Source: Favolaschia claudopus (Eukaryota > Basidiomycota > Agaricomycetes > Agaricales > Mycenaceae). From it: a stretch of 64,000 bases of DNA. The stretch covers positions 124,001 to 188,000 of the forward strand of contig JAWWNJ010000041.1 in assembly GCA_037176885.1 (NCBI GenBank), written 5' to 3'. Of this stretch, positions 49,694 to 61,970 are shown piece after piece. Numbering within the stretch: the first letter of the stretch is position 1; every line of letters begins with the position of its first letter. The notes below the pieces were generated by a model. The model saw only the letters and a list, made by a program, of their open reading frames with translations. It was not told the origin of the DNA and did not search any database. Made by a program: the position numbers and the translations under genes.

Positions 49694-51461
49694 ATGTCCT
49701 CATCCTTCTCTCTTGATTCGCCATACCCCCAAATTTCCGCAATCTCAGCCCAATTTCGCGGACTCCCGCTGGCGGTCCGTCGTCAAGCACTCGCCGACGT
49801 CGAGCAAAGAATCGCACAATCGTCGGGCTCTCCAGACGACGCAGATATCGTCCTCCAGGCTTGGTTAAAGGCTGATATTGTAGGGTATTTGGAAGCAGTC
49901 CCCTGGGTGGCCCACCTTCAAGGTTCGAGCCAGTGTGGACCGCAGGGGCTACAGAGCCACAGTCTTCCTCCCGACCCTCCTCCTGAAGCTTCTGCAGCAC
50001 CTAGTCGAGCGAAGAAACATCGTCATCGCTCAAGTCGAGAGAAAGAATCCGGGAGGACTCATCGAAAGTCGGATAGCATTCATGCTCCTGCTGCTCAAGA
50101 ACAGACTGCCAATAAGCTTGCCATCCTGCCAATATCTCAACCAAACCAATTGCCACGCGATAAGCCATTGCCACCACTCCCGCCTCCTTCGAGCTCGGCA
50201 CATTCGACCCTTGCCACTCCACGTTCAAACTATACACAATCTGGAGTTGTGTCAATTCATGGACAGGTATGCGCTGTGTATTTTTGGTTTGTCGGGAAGT
50301 GTGACTCACTAAGGTCCTGCATTCAAGGACATCCAAGACATATCCTCAATTTCTTTCTCCGACGTCGTCTGCAGCACACCCGCGAGGCCGAGAACGACCT
50401 CCAGCGCGCATGATGGAGTCACTGAGGTGCAGCATAAGAAAAAGGAGGATGCCTCTTCCCCAATTTCTTTCTCCAATGTCGTTCGCAGCACACCCGTCGG
50501 GATGGCGCGGCCGAAATCAACTTCCAACCCACACGATACTCCTTCCTCAGGCTTCTCCACTTTCGGCATTCTCAGGACCCCTGCGAGGCGAGAGTCGCCT
50601 TTATACTTGAATGATTTCCTTGCCCCGAGAGTTGATAGAAACGACGCAGAACAAGGATCCCCACGCCGTATTCCTCGGATTGAATCTTCGACTTCAAATT
50701 TGTACCCATTAGCGGATTCGCCTGCCATTCTGCTTACCGATGCCGCGAATAACTCTGGAACTAACAGCAACACCTTCAATGTTCCAGCCGCATCCTCCCC
50801 CTTCAATCCCGTCCAGCCGAAGGAAGAATCACCCTCAAGCCTGCATGAAGTTCGCTCTTCAAGGCATTCTAGTAGAAATCACCAGGTTGAAGGACGTAAA
50901 TACATCATCCCTCTTCCTGGGTCGGAATCTTCGAACTCAAGTAGTTCGCACTCTCTCACGGAACCAACTGCCATGCCGCCTATCGACGACGTGAATAATC
51001 ATGCAGCTATTAGCAACACCTCTGGTGTTTTAGCCGAATTGCAGCGGGCCATTGAAGCTGAACCAAGTTTCGCTTTGTCGTACACTTCCGACGTTTTAAT
51101 CGGTTTGTGGCAAAGAATTATGGCGTCTACAAATTCGGCGGATACTCCGAGTCTGATTGAGCGACTCGAAGAGATTTCGGGTATCACCCAAGACCCAAAC
51201 GACCCCGTGGTTCGCATGGCAATGCAGCTCGTGGTAGCTCTTTCGGCCACCACATTTGACAGAACAAACTCCAGCTTTATGGCTGCGGACTTACACAATA
51301 TTCTTCCAGAATCGGCTAACGATCCATCTGCTGAGGAAGCCGTCGACGATTCAGCGCAGCTACTTTCTCCGTTAGCCGGATCTGACATTCCTCAAGATCG
51401 ATTGGGGGAATATTCGCAGACTAATGCTGATTCGCAACTTTCTCTTCTCTTCTCTCCCTAA
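49694..51461 (+). CDS. Disordered Ser/Pro-rich protein of unknown function
   Basis: Exons 49694-50266 and 50328-51461 give 568 residues. The N-terminus (about 20-75) is the most ordered part: FRGLPLAVRRQALADVEQRI and IVLQAWLKADIVGYLEAVPW look helical. A basic patch AKKHRHRSSREKE (about 115) could be a nuclear signal, and KPLPPLPPP (about 165) a polyproline ligand. At 191-260 a 38-residue segment is duplicated (ISFSDVVCSTP and ISFSNVVRSTP). A second helical region near 420-500 (LAELQRAIEAEPSFALSYTS) may be folded. No domain recognised. The first ATG of the open frame is used; earlier in-frame start codons are not ATG. Confidence 0.7.
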
Positions 51462-51649
51462 ATTCTTTGGGTCAACCAGTCGCTGAGAATGAAGAGCCGG
51501 GGCAGACCAGATCACTTTTTCTCATAGGTCAGTAGGGACCATGTCAAATTTAAATTCGATACTATAACAGTATTGCGCACTCTGTTCAACATCGCTTGGC
51601 CCTGCCAATTTCCAGAAATCGAGTGCGAGGATGAAAGACATCGTTGCGA

Positions 51650-53345
51650 TCAAGTCTGATCTTGCTTGCTTACGACCCGCTCCAGATCCATGTGCCCTTC
51701 CTCAGGCTTGTCTGAGCACTGGCATGCGGCACCACAGTTGTTTTGCGGAATTGCCGGCGAAATCCGTTTGGGGTTCTCACCAACCGTTGGTACTGGAGCA
51801 CCCTCCATAACCACTGGCATATTCGCTCCGGAATTCGCGGCCCCCAGCACACGCCGATAGAGAACTTGAAGCAAGAGAATCGCACTCTGAAGTGGATTAC
51901 GGAATGAAAGGGGTGGGGTTGGGGTAAATCACATCTAATTTAGGTAAGAAAGTATAGCTCACGAAGAGAGTGATAAGTGCGAGATTGGGGAGAATTCCGT
52001 AATAATCTGGCTAGCGTTTGAAAATTATTTGAAAGTGTGTGGCTCCAGGAAACCCACCGACAACTGCGCCTGTGGTAAATGAGATGATGGGCCCAAAAAT
52101 TAATCCTTACACTATGACAATAACGGAGATCGCCTACGTACCGAATCCGGTTGGGGCACCGGGCAGATTTGCACGAACAGAGGTAAACGCGAAAAGTGTC
52201 GCGATTGGGACGACGAACCTGATGTTTCGAGTGAGAGGACCACCCATATATAAATATTAAGTATGCTCACATCTCAGCCACGATTGCATGATCCCACATG
52301 AATGAGGCGACAGTAATCCAAAGGAACGCAATTGTTACAAGCCCTAGAGTATAGACAGCAGTTGTCACCAGTCTTTGCAAATTGCCATTCAATGAGGAAA
52401 CTTGAACGCACAGTTCGCGACGACAATGATGATAACGAGTGCCTTGACCCCCGTAGATCGAGAGACAGTATACAGCAGCTGCAATCCTACAGCGTTATTC
52501 ACCGAAGTGTGGGTATCGAGTTTCAGTTCGAAATTTCTGTAGCCCACATGAGTCGATTATAAATCCACCTTATGATATGCGCAACGCACATGGGGGTTCC
52601 AAAAGACTGATCAAAAGATATTCCGACGCTTTCATTCGTGTTGGCAAGGCGAGCCCACATGAGGATGAGCAGGAAATATCTAGAAAAGTGACAGGAACGT
52701 GAGTACCAGATAGATGCAATAAATGAATCTCACTCGTCGAAGGGATAAGCTTGGATAGAGTCCTTGTCGGCTTGTCCAGAGGTGCTGCGGTGGTTGGGAA
52801 TCCCCATTATAAGATTGAGAGTCGTACGAAAGACAGAGGCGCTAGAAGGTGCATCGGAGCAAACATCGGAGGAATTGAATCGAAAAATCGGCACAGTGGG
52901 TGCGGCGGAAGACTTCATATCGTTGAGACTTGTGCCGTCTGTAGAACTGAACAAATTTCTGGAATACGAAGATATTTATTTTCAGCGGAACGCTAAGTTT
53001 TCACAGCTCGAACTTACGGATCGGTGAAGATATCAACGACTTGTTCGTTTTCACAAGAATCCGAGCTGACGGGAGAGGGGTACCATTCGACAGTGATCGA
53101 TTGTGCTTTATCGTCAATATTGAGAAATTTGGCCATGAGACTGATCTGGCAAAGATTTTATACTTGTAACGATCAAAAGCATCGTAAAGTCGGCATACTT
53201 GACGTGGAGGAGGATCCTGGAGCGCAATAGTTTGATTCACCTCGCTTTGAATGAGACGACTTGTGATCCCAAAAGATGCGGCTAGAATGATGATGGTGAG
53301 ACCGACAGAGACCACGACCTGCCGGGTGGTCTTGTCCGCTGGCAT
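51650..53345 (-). CDS. Multi-pass membrane protein, DUF4436-like
   Basis: Ten exons: 53345-53199, 53145-53018, 52958-52734, 52679-52590, 52536-52412, 52343-52271, 52218-52142, 52069-52058 (12 nt), 52006-51963, 51886-51650; 385 residues. One N-terminal helix (VVVSVGLTIIILAASFGI) is followed by a soluble part of about 180 residues with a YPFDEY motif (about 166-171). Three or four C-terminal helices follow: ALVIIIVVANWLVTIAFLWI, FVVPIATLFAFTSV and YGILPNLALITLF. This is the pattern of the DUF4436 family. No function is known. The tail is hydrophilic and Cys-containing. All joins keep phase, and the 12-nt exon restores GAVVDYYGILPN. Confidence 0.72.
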
Positions 53346-53927
53346 TCTGAATCGTGAATTGCATGTGCGCGGTCTGTGAGTGCGGTCGTTTGCATTCTGT
53401 GGCCGAGTCCGGAGAGGAAGCGACTCCAGTTGAGAGCTGGTTTTGGCGCCGGAACGGTGCGTTCGGAGGAAGGAAAACATTCCGAAGCACTGGACGAAGT
53501 CGAGAAGAGGAGGTGCGGAGGGTTCATTGTAGGGTTTCAATGCTTTTGAAGCAAGGTTTCGACGGCGTGTCCAACACGTGGGCTCGCGAAGTGCACAAAT
53601 TACACCAGACCACTGGTGACAGTCTTGACGGATTAGCTACGGTGTTCGCCTCTCAGACATTGCCGCGAGTTGGGCAAATAGACAGGACTGACATTTAGTA
53701 TAGTGAGTTGCAGCTGTCTACAAAGGGTAAGCAGAACTCTGGCTCGGAGTAGACATGGTAAAAGACAAGGCGACTTTAAGTAATTGAGATCGGCGTTGAT
53801 CCGTCGCTAAGAAGAAGCGACCATTTCCTCTAGGTCAGTCCATGTAGACAAACCATTGCGTACAATAGATTCATGTATTTCCTATACACAGCAGGTACAA
53901 TTTTACCTGCCGGAACTTGAAAGTGCT
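53346..53927. other. Intergenic, no supported gene
   Basis: 5' flank of the membrane protein gene and 3' flank of the methyltransferase gene. Confidence 0.5.
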
Positions 53928-54766
53928 TCATTTTGGTTTGACGAAAATCATCCCATACAACATGTTGATCCCGATCCATTTGCCGGCTCTCGCGCCCAGA
54001 GTTTGTGCGTGCTCTTCGTTCTTCACTTGCCTGATCATCGGCGGGCGCTGAAGGTCGAAGCCGCTCGCGAGCCCTGCATTCACGACTTCTTCTACCGTAT
54101 GCGCAAACTTTTCCATTCTCACTCTAACCCCATTCGCGTCGTAAAATCCCGCACCCGTCTTGGCTCCCATATCCTCATGCATATTCGTTACCAAGAGCCA
54201 GCTTCCCGGTCGGAGTATCCTGCAAGACAGATCGAAGAACACGGAGAGCGAGGGTAAATGCTCGATGACCAAGGTGCTGATGACCGCATCTACCGAAGAT
54301 GGGAGGAAGGACGTGATTGGAGGGGAGTCTGTGAGGATGTTGTACTGCTGGAGAGTCAACCGTGGGTCCTGCATTCGAGATTTCGCTTCGGCGAGCATTG
54401 CAGGTGTCCCATCGAGGCCGAATACGCGACCAATGCTCGGATATTGGAGAAGTTTTTCGATATTTCGACCGGTCCCGCAACCGAGGTCGACGACCGTTTC
54501 CTGAGGTTGAGATAGAAGATCCGGAAGAAGCTCGTTGACAAGCTCTGTGTCGAGAAGCTGAAGTACATTGCCGTCGGAGTCGTAGGTCTAGAATTTGAAG
54601 AAAATGGGTCACTTCGAGTTCATAACTGAATGAGATGCAATTATACCTTCGCCCACAGTTCGTATGCCTCAAGAACTGGTACTGAGACGCTCTGTTCAAG
54701 ACGGCCTGTGCGCTTTCGTCTTTGGACATGATGGTCGAAACCAAGACGCGTCGTCGGTCGAGTCAT
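53928..54766 (-). CDS. SAM-dependent methyltransferase (class I)
   Basis: Exons 54766-54647 and 54587-53928 give 259 residues. Motif I is VVDLGCGTG (72-80), followed by the acidic post-I loop VFGLDGTPAML, motif II-type AVISTLVIEHL and ILRPGSWLLVTN. Before it, VLEAYELWAKTYDSD is the usual lid helix of small-molecule methyltransferases of the UbiE/type-11 group. The protein is full length for the family. Substrate unknown. It points away from the F-box gene at 55187, with 420 bp between the starts. Confidence 0.88.
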
Positions 54767-55186
54767 GTCCCACACGATGTCCTGCCAAGGATCCGATTTG
54801 ACTCATGTTCATAGAAATTAGTAAAAGCCTACCACCCGCAGGACTACAAGATCTCAGCAGACAGTAAGCTTGAGCTGAGACAACTGGTTGAATATACTTT
54901 GGTGGTGCCAGGGCCCAGTAGCGGAACCGGGAATTTCTCGAAAAATGTACCAATGCGGGCTCAAAGGGTGGCTTGGTGCGTCTCAAATTTTGAGTAGGCT
55001 AGATGGTTTTTCGCTGATGCATTTCCAGCTGGGATTTCCAGCATCAGACTCGGGTTTTCCAGGTCTTCGAATTCTGAGGCGTGAGTAGAGGAAGAGGCGC
55101 GTTGATGCGCGTCACGTAAACCTTCTTCACCTCTCCGCCAACGTTACAGCATCGCTTGCTCACTGGCAGCCGCTTGCTGGAGCCCA
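54767..55186. other. Divergent promoter region
   Basis: Lies between the starts of the methyltransferase gene (-) and the F-box gene (+). No clear TATA box seen. Confidence 0.45.
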
Positions 55187-56505
55187 ATGGCACTCCCACC
55201 TCTACCGCCAGAAACTTGTCTTGAAATATTCAGCTGGATCCTTTTGGACGGGACGCCAGCGAGCCTCTATCCTTTTCTACGAGTCTCCCGCTACTACCAA
55301 GCTCAAGCACAGCACCTCTTGTATCACAACGTCGACCTGAGCGGCTCGGATCTGCAGAAAGTCCGTTCCTGGTGCTTGGGTGTCACCCGACATCAGCACC
55401 TTGCACATCGAGTCCATTCTTTAAGCTTGAGCCTTCCTCTCACCCTCGAGGCGAGAGACAGTGGCAAAATCGGACATGCTCTAAATCGATGCGTCAATTT
55501 GAAAGATCTCCGGATAGAACCTCGAATGGAGCATGCACACCAATGTAAGTCGATGAGCGCTCTTTATGTACGCTTGTGCTTATGATAAATTGGAATAGCA
55601 TCCCTGGTGTATTCCAATGGCTCGAATGAATGGCGATTATTGGACAAGCGTGCCTTTAGACTTCGAAAGTTCACAGACACTTATTTCAATGTGGGTTATA
55701 ATCCACCATTCTGGCGCAATCAACAGGATATTCGCCTTCTTTCCATCGTTCAATCTACCACATTTCCACCGAATTATGAGGTCGAACCGTTGTTGCCTCG
55801 TCTCGAATCCCTCGCAGCTCGCCCCCAGGCGATTCCGCCCAGGACGAAGAAACTCCAATATCTGCAGCTCCATCTGCACGATAACGCCCGAGATTTGGGG
55901 CATATGACCACTGGGCTCCGGGTGCACCAAAGCACCTTGCAGACTCTTGCTGTAGCTCGTATCGGCGCGAAATTGATTTCGACATTCGACATTATCACTC
56001 AAGCAGCGTACTTTTTGCCCGATCTAAAAAATCTCTATATTACAGACACCAGAGATGTACGTGGAGTAAAGAAAACTCAGACAAAGTTGCTTACAGATGC
56101 TGCCACTCGTAGACGATAAAACACGATCGCGAAGAACCCCCGATTATACCCGCCCTCGAGGAATTCAACGCACTACGGTCTCTGGTCCTTCAAGTCTGCT
56201 GTCCTACGGCCATGCGCTTTCACCGCGACTTGGCTGCTTGGGAAGAAAGCCTCGAAAGCAACAAGCCTATGCCGACTCTTGACATGAGCTGCCCCGACGA
56301 CCGGCTTGCGTTTGGTGTCGATCTGATGGACCGTTTTCAGTCCTTGCAACGGGTCGAGATAGGCTTTCAGCGTCGTGGGGAGCCCGCTTCTGCTGGAACT
56401 TGTATACTAACACGAGGCGAGGAGCCGGGGATGGAGATCTCGTCTGCTACGTACGATACTCTCCAGTGGGACGCGACCGAGGATTTCTATAGCTCTGTAG
56501 ACTGA
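55187..56505 (+). CDS. F-box protein
   Basis: Exons 55187-55544, 55599-56056 and 56113-56505 give 402 residues. The F-box lies at residues 3-45: LPPLPPETCLEIFSWILLDG then SLYPFLRVSRYYQAQAQHLL. The rest holds leucine-rich pieces (LNRCVNLKDLRIEP, LPRLESLAARP, LPDLKNLYIT, EEFNALRSLVLQVCC) that would bind a substrate. It is distinct from the cluster family at 32-40 kb and from the gene at 28008. For exon 3, the acceptor TCGTAG at 56112 is used because it alone keeps phase with PPIIPALEEFNAL. Confidence 0.8.
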
Positions 56506-56973
56506 TTGTATACATCTACCGTTTTGTATCTTTTCTTGTACTTATATTTGTTTGCAGACGCGTTCGGCACGTCCCAGATGCAGGATCCTTTATGCTTTAG
56601 TAACGTCCCGTCACTGGCACCCGAGCCAGCTACCAAAGCGGCACTCTGTCCCTCCCCGGTCCTATGGATGACCGAGCAACATCGGGCGTTCGGTCTAGTA
56701 GAGTCGGTGATGAAATGGACTGCGAACACAAATTCATCCATTCTAATTCTTATGACGAGTACAGTAAAGAATACAATAAAGTGATACAATGTCAAGAAGG
56801 TATCAACCAGGCGACTCGTTGGCCGGAGAGAAGTGAGTAGAATACAGCCATTGCATGAACGAAGAAAGTCTATCCATCATGTCGTAAAGGTCGTGTAGGC
56901 ATAGAAGAAGTGGTGGAGGTCGTACACGCAGCAAGAAAGAAAAGAGAAGGAGGGCGACAAATCCATCTACGTC
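56506..56973. other. Intergenic, no supported gene
   Basis: 3' flanks of two convergent genes. Confidence 0.5.
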
Positions 56974-59953
56974 TCACACCCTCCGCGCCTGAGTCTGCGG
57001 CTTTGCCTGAATACCCGGCGCAACAACAGGCTTCGGCTTGATGTCGAATCTACAAAATCGTCAGCATCAGGGTCGCAAGGCAGCTAAGGGATGGCACTCA
57101 CGCATCAGACCTCCACTCATCCCCCCTCTGAGCCAACTTCTCCATCGCAGGCGTCTTGTTCACCCACCCAGACGGGTGCCCACTCTGCGGCAACAGCGAA
57201 TCCTGCTTGCTTGCCGTAACCTTGAACTGCGAGTTTCCTGCCGACACGCTGTTCGCACTCTTGGCGTCCACCGTCTCCGCCTCTTCCTTCTTCTTCTTGA
57301 ACATCTACAAAACATATCAGCATCCCGTGACGACACGCACGCTGAAGAGAAAAGAAACCCACATCAGCAATAACCTGCCCTCTGTTCCCATCCTCACTCT
57401 CCTTCGCCTCATCCATCCGATCCCGCACACCCACAAGCTGCCCATCGACATACTCAAACCCAGTCCTTATCGCATCCTCCAACGCCTTCTTGATCTGCTT
57501 CTTCACAAGCCCCGTCGCGAGCGGCTTGAGTGTCTTGTACAGCAAGTCGTGCTTCGAGTCGCGGATACGGAACTTCAGGGAGCCGACTTTGACGCGCACG
57601 TCGGCGACGCGGAAGACGGAGGTGGTGTCTTTCGATGAAGTGAGGGTCACGGTGGCCTAGCGAGAAACAAGTACGTCAGATCGACCGCGTGAAAAGACGA
57701 ATGAGAAAAAACTAACCGTCAACCCATCTCCACCAAGCACAACATCCGCCAACCCCGAATCCTTCATCTTAATCCCCGCCTTCGTCCGGAACTCAAACGC
57801 CACGTCCCTCATATCAGCATGAATCTGCGCAAACGTAAACGTAAACTCGTGCTTCGACACGTCCCCTTTCTTCTTATTGTTCTTCGTCGCTTTGACGTTG
57901 ACATCAGGCTCGTCGTACGGGCTGAAGCGCGCGTAGTTGTGTGCCTCAACCTCGACGACGTTGGGGAAGAGATGTCGGCCGGAGAGAGTGAGGTTCTCGA
58001 CGACGAGGTCGATCTTGTCGTCGGTGTATTCGATGCGGGGGATGGGGATGTAACCGACCTGGGGCAGCAAGGCATCGTCAGAAGATATGTTAGAATGATG
58101 TAATGGCAAGACACTCACCCGGTCAACCAACGTCGGCAAGATAACATTCCTCACATCGTCCCACAGCTTCTTCTTGAACTGCAGATTGCCCTCGCTGTCG
58201 AATAGCAAATCCTTGGTGAGTCGTGCCACATCCTGACCGAACGCCTGATTGAGCTTGTCCTCCCCAATGGCCTTAAACCAACTGTCGGCGCGGCGTGAGC
58301 AAAGGGGAAAACGAGTTGATGAAAAGATGACGTACGCAGAAGAAGCATCAAGCAGCGCATCGAAATGACCTTTGTACTTCTCGTTGTAGAAGGTCCGTCC
58401 CGTATCGCGCAGCTCGCGCGCCTTGTCGGAGCACGCAGGCTCCGTGACATATCCGACTTGCAGCAAGACCTGCAATCAGATACGTACATCAGCAAGCCGT
58501 GGGCATAAGACGGAAAAATGAAGAACAGACCTTACGAATATAGACATCGACATTAGTCCACCACCTCTTCAACGATTCATCATTCGCCGCATCCTGCGCC
58601 AACACCCTGGCAGCGCTGAAAATCGGGTCAAGCGGCGCATTCGCGATCCGCTCAAGGAGCGTGCGCAGAAGCTCGAGCGCGTGTTGCAGCGACTCGTCTT
58701 GCGCGAGAGTGCCGAGAGGGAGGACACCGCCCTTGGCGCTGACTTGTTCCTTGCTGGCGCCGTTGGGGTTGGCAGTGCTACCATCCTTGGTGGTGGAGGC
58801 TGAGGTGGCAGCGTGGTCGCGCATTTGGCGGGCCCATGCGTCGATGGTGTTGAGGAGCCAGGAGACGGAAGGGTTATAGTCTTGGTGTTTTTGGCATTCG
58901 ACGATGACCTACACGAGACGCGTCAACGGATGAGACAAGAGTATGGAAAAGGGAGAGGTTCCGACCTTCTTGCCGCGCCAGATCCACCTCTCACGCCTCT
59001 CCTCGGGGAAGAACTCGTCCGCTAACCAGTTGCGTCCCTCATCGACCTTGTCTTTGTTCGACGAGTGCAAGCCCTGGATGCGGCTAAGGAGAGTCTCTGG
59101 ACAACGAAAGTCGTGTTAGTACGTACTGCATGAATCATGTGAAACCTTACTCTTCTTTTTCTCGACCTCTTCGTCATCAGACGTCAACACCTCATCGGAC
59201 GAACCAGAGGCAGCACGAGCGCGCGCGGCTTTCGAGAGCTGTTCGCCCTTCTTCAGCGGGTCTGACGAAGAAAAAAAAGTGAGCTGATGCGATGTGAGTG
59301 AAAGATCGACGCGTACCATCATCGTGGAAGTGGTCGTTCGGACCAGGCTCGTCGGCGCGGGCGAGGGCGTCAGGGTGGGGGGCAATGCCTTCGGCGGCTT
59401 TGGCGGCGGATTTAGCGAGCAGGTCGCGGCCGACAGTGCCGGCGTCCGTGATAAGCTTGCGCATCTCGGCGTTGGTGAGAACGAGGCTGAGAAGGGTGCG
59501 CAGGTGCTGTGTGGCTGGGCGAGGAATTTTAAGTATCGCGAAAAGCGAAAGACACGAAAAACACAAACCTTCTTGCGCGTCGCTCTTCGCCCTATCGACG
59601 TCTTGCTTGCCTTTGGCCTTCTCCGCCTCATCGGGGTTCAGGCGAGACGTGTCGACGCGTCGGGTAGCCCACACGAAGCGCTGGATGAGCTCGCCCGAGT
59701 TCTTATGTTGCAAGAGACCAGAAAAGGTTGCGATGATGTCGCGTATGTCGCCAACGAGTCTCTGGCCCTCCTTGGACAACTTCTTCTCGTCGACGGGCGA
59801 GTTGCTGTGCACGTATTCGAGCGCGTCGGCGATCTGGGCGTTGGTGGGTAGACGCGAGCGACGCATGGCGGCGATAGCGCCATAAAGGCGCATCTTGCTC
59901 TCGATATCGGGCTGGGGAGGCGGGGTAGACATATCGGGGGCGGTGGCAGGCAT
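56974..59953 (-). CDS. HAM1-like protein (HAM1_N/DUF5923 and HAM1_C/DUF4449)
   Basis: Eleven exons: 59953-59569, 59514-59317, 59261-59151, 59096-58966, 58908-58531, 58469-58336, 58281-58119, 58058-57717, 57656-57363, 57304-57102, 57049-56974; 804 residues. The long N-terminal half is helical (YGAIAAMRRSRLPTNAQIAD, DLLAKSAAKAAEG, an acidic SDDEEVEKKKK linker, WWTNVDVYIRKVLLQ). It leads into a beta-rich C-terminal half with RIEYTDDKIDLVVENLTLSG, VEVEAHNYARFSPYD and FAQIHADMRDVAFEFRTKAG. The order fits the fungal HAM1_N/HAM1_C pair. The alternating hydrophobic beta part resembles lipid-binding TULIP-type folds, which would point to lipid transfer; that is inference. No membrane helix or signal peptide. 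The start overlaps no other frame, and MPATAPDMSTPPPQ is the usual short leader. Confidence 0.87.
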
Positions 59954-61970
59954 ATTGAAAGATAATTGGTTGTTGTGGTAGAGAAGAAAGAAGGAATCGC
60001 GAGTTCGCGCTTCTTATACGGCGTAAAGCGAAGAGAGGGGCAATGGCGCGTCATAACCTCCTGTCCATCGATCGCTATGAGCTCATTCTTTCAGCTTTGG
60101 CTTCCAGTTGAACGTCAGCCACAGCGTTGGAGCGGAAAATAACTGTTGACAAGGGATGCAATAATGCTACTTATAGCACTCCGTTTGAAATATGAGGTGG
60201 AGACGCCGCAATCCGAGTGGAGTTTCTAGATACCGCGAAAGTTGGGTGCCTGCGCGTGCGGTGGAGCGGAGATTGTCTGAAAGCTAGCGTGTTGTGTCTG
60301 AGACCAGGACAATGGACACTTCATTTGCGCAATGCGGACGAAAGGTTGATAGACACTGATCCATCCGATACACGAGTCAGGCCGAGTTAAACCTGAGCAA
60401 GAAATCCGGGAAAAGCAAGACAAATTGCAGCTGGGGCAGCTCCATCGCGCGTGGTGGTTACGGGGTCAGAAAAGTTTTACTTCTTTATTTTGAAAGCCTC
60501 CGCCAAACAACCGCTACCATCCCAAAAAGGAAGTTTTCTTGCAATTGGCAGCTCGGCTCCGGCGGCTGGTTAAGGATGGGGGCCTGGTACGACGGCTTCA
60601 GCGACAGTGGGGACAAACTGGGTGGCTGGTCCTAGTCTCTACTACAGAATAGTAGATTTTAACGGGGTACCTCGCCGCATTAAACTCCGCCTGAGATTCT
60701 CCACCATAAAGAGCACCGATGAAGACTTATGTACCACCGAAGATTCCGCATCGACACCCACCTTTGCCAGCTGCCACGAAAGAGTCGTGCAGCAGACACA
60801 GCAAGGCAGAGGAAAGCCCTGCCTATAGTGCTCAGCGCTAGCACTTGGTCACGAGATGAGGAACGGCGTCTCCCGAACATCCTCAAGCCTGCTGTTCGCA
60901 CACACGGGCGGAATGCAGACACTTGCCCACTACCCGTTCGAGCTTCGTAGCCAGTATCGATCCCGTTGCCCGCCTGACGAATGCTGGTGAAGAAGCAACG
61001 GCGGACGAAGATCGATGCTCGAATAAGCGGGGCTGGGATAGCGTGGGATGACCCGTCCGAGTCGAAAGCCATACCTCCCATTGACGTCTTCAACTCGGAC
61101 GAACGCCCGCCTGCGCACGCCTCGCAATTGATCAGCTCCCAGCTCATACCATACCCAACACCCTCAGCCACCTTCTTCGTCATCCAATCGAATCCCCGCC
61201 AAAATTCCAATTCCATACACGCAACCAACGCCTCGCCAACCACAGCTACTCTCGCCCACACCGCGTATGCCTCGACACGAGACTTGTGTTGCGATTTAGG
61301 CTAGCCGAGATGGGGAAGACGTCGAGTCGTAGGAGCGTGGTGCACATGCATATTCGAAAGGCGAAGGGACGAGGAAACCTCCAGTCACAGAAAGTCGAGG
61401 TACCGGTGACAATGCAAAGCATCGACTGCATGATGTATAATACACGAACATTAGCAGAGGCTCTTTCGTCCCTGTCTCGACCTCACCGTCCCCACGGCGT
61501 GGGTGTGGCTCCGAAAAGCACAGTCGTTGGGCGCGGGCAATCCAGCAATACGCGAGCGAAACGGCGAAGCGAAACGACCACCTGTTGCCAACGAGAGAGA
61601 CCGCCAAGCGGACTCGATGCCACACACGGATCCGACCACTGGAATCCGGACATGCACGGGAAAAAAGACAAATAGATCCGCACGCGCAGCTGCCGACACG
61701 AAGCTTGGTCCTCTACCGCTGACATCGTGCGGGACCATACCCCACTATCTCGCCGCCTCTGCCGCGAAGCGCCTACCAGCGCCATGGTGGCTTCCCACAT
61801 TCCCCTGCGGTAGGAGACGCGTTCGCGATACGGCTATGCGAACGGACCGTCTGGGGGTCAGTCACCAGCCTTGCGCGTGCAGACCACAACCTGACGATGA
61901 GGGTAGGCTGCGAAACCCATACACCAGCGTCATGCGCGCCTATAAACCGATGACGTCCTGTCAGAGCAGC
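59954..61970. other. Intergenic, no well-supported gene
   Basis: About 2 kb. The best candidate is a - strand frame at 60680-61261, listed separately at low confidence. The + frames overlapping it (60981-61304, 61286-61675) have no domain. Confidence 0.35.
60680..61261 (-). CDS. Hypothetical protein, weakly supported
   Basis: A frame of about 190 codons that stays open upstream of its first ATG. The part AVVGEALVACMELEFWRGFD to VAEGVGYGMSWELINCEA looks protein-like, with balanced hydrophobic and charged residues. The second half is Arg/Ser-rich and less convincing. No domain, no paralogue in the window, and the 5' end is not defined. It could be one exon of a larger gene or a chance frame. 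Confidence 0.2.
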   Translation of the reverse strand: MWARVAVVGEALVACMELEFWRGFDWMTKKVAEGVGYGMSWELINCEACAGGRSSELKTSMGGMAFDSDGSSHAIPAPLIRASIFVRRCFFTSIRQAGNGIDTGYEARTGSGQVSAFRPCVRTAGLRMFGRRRSSSRDQVLALSTIGRAFLCLAVSAARLFRGSWQRWVSMRNLRWYISLHRCSLWWRISGGV

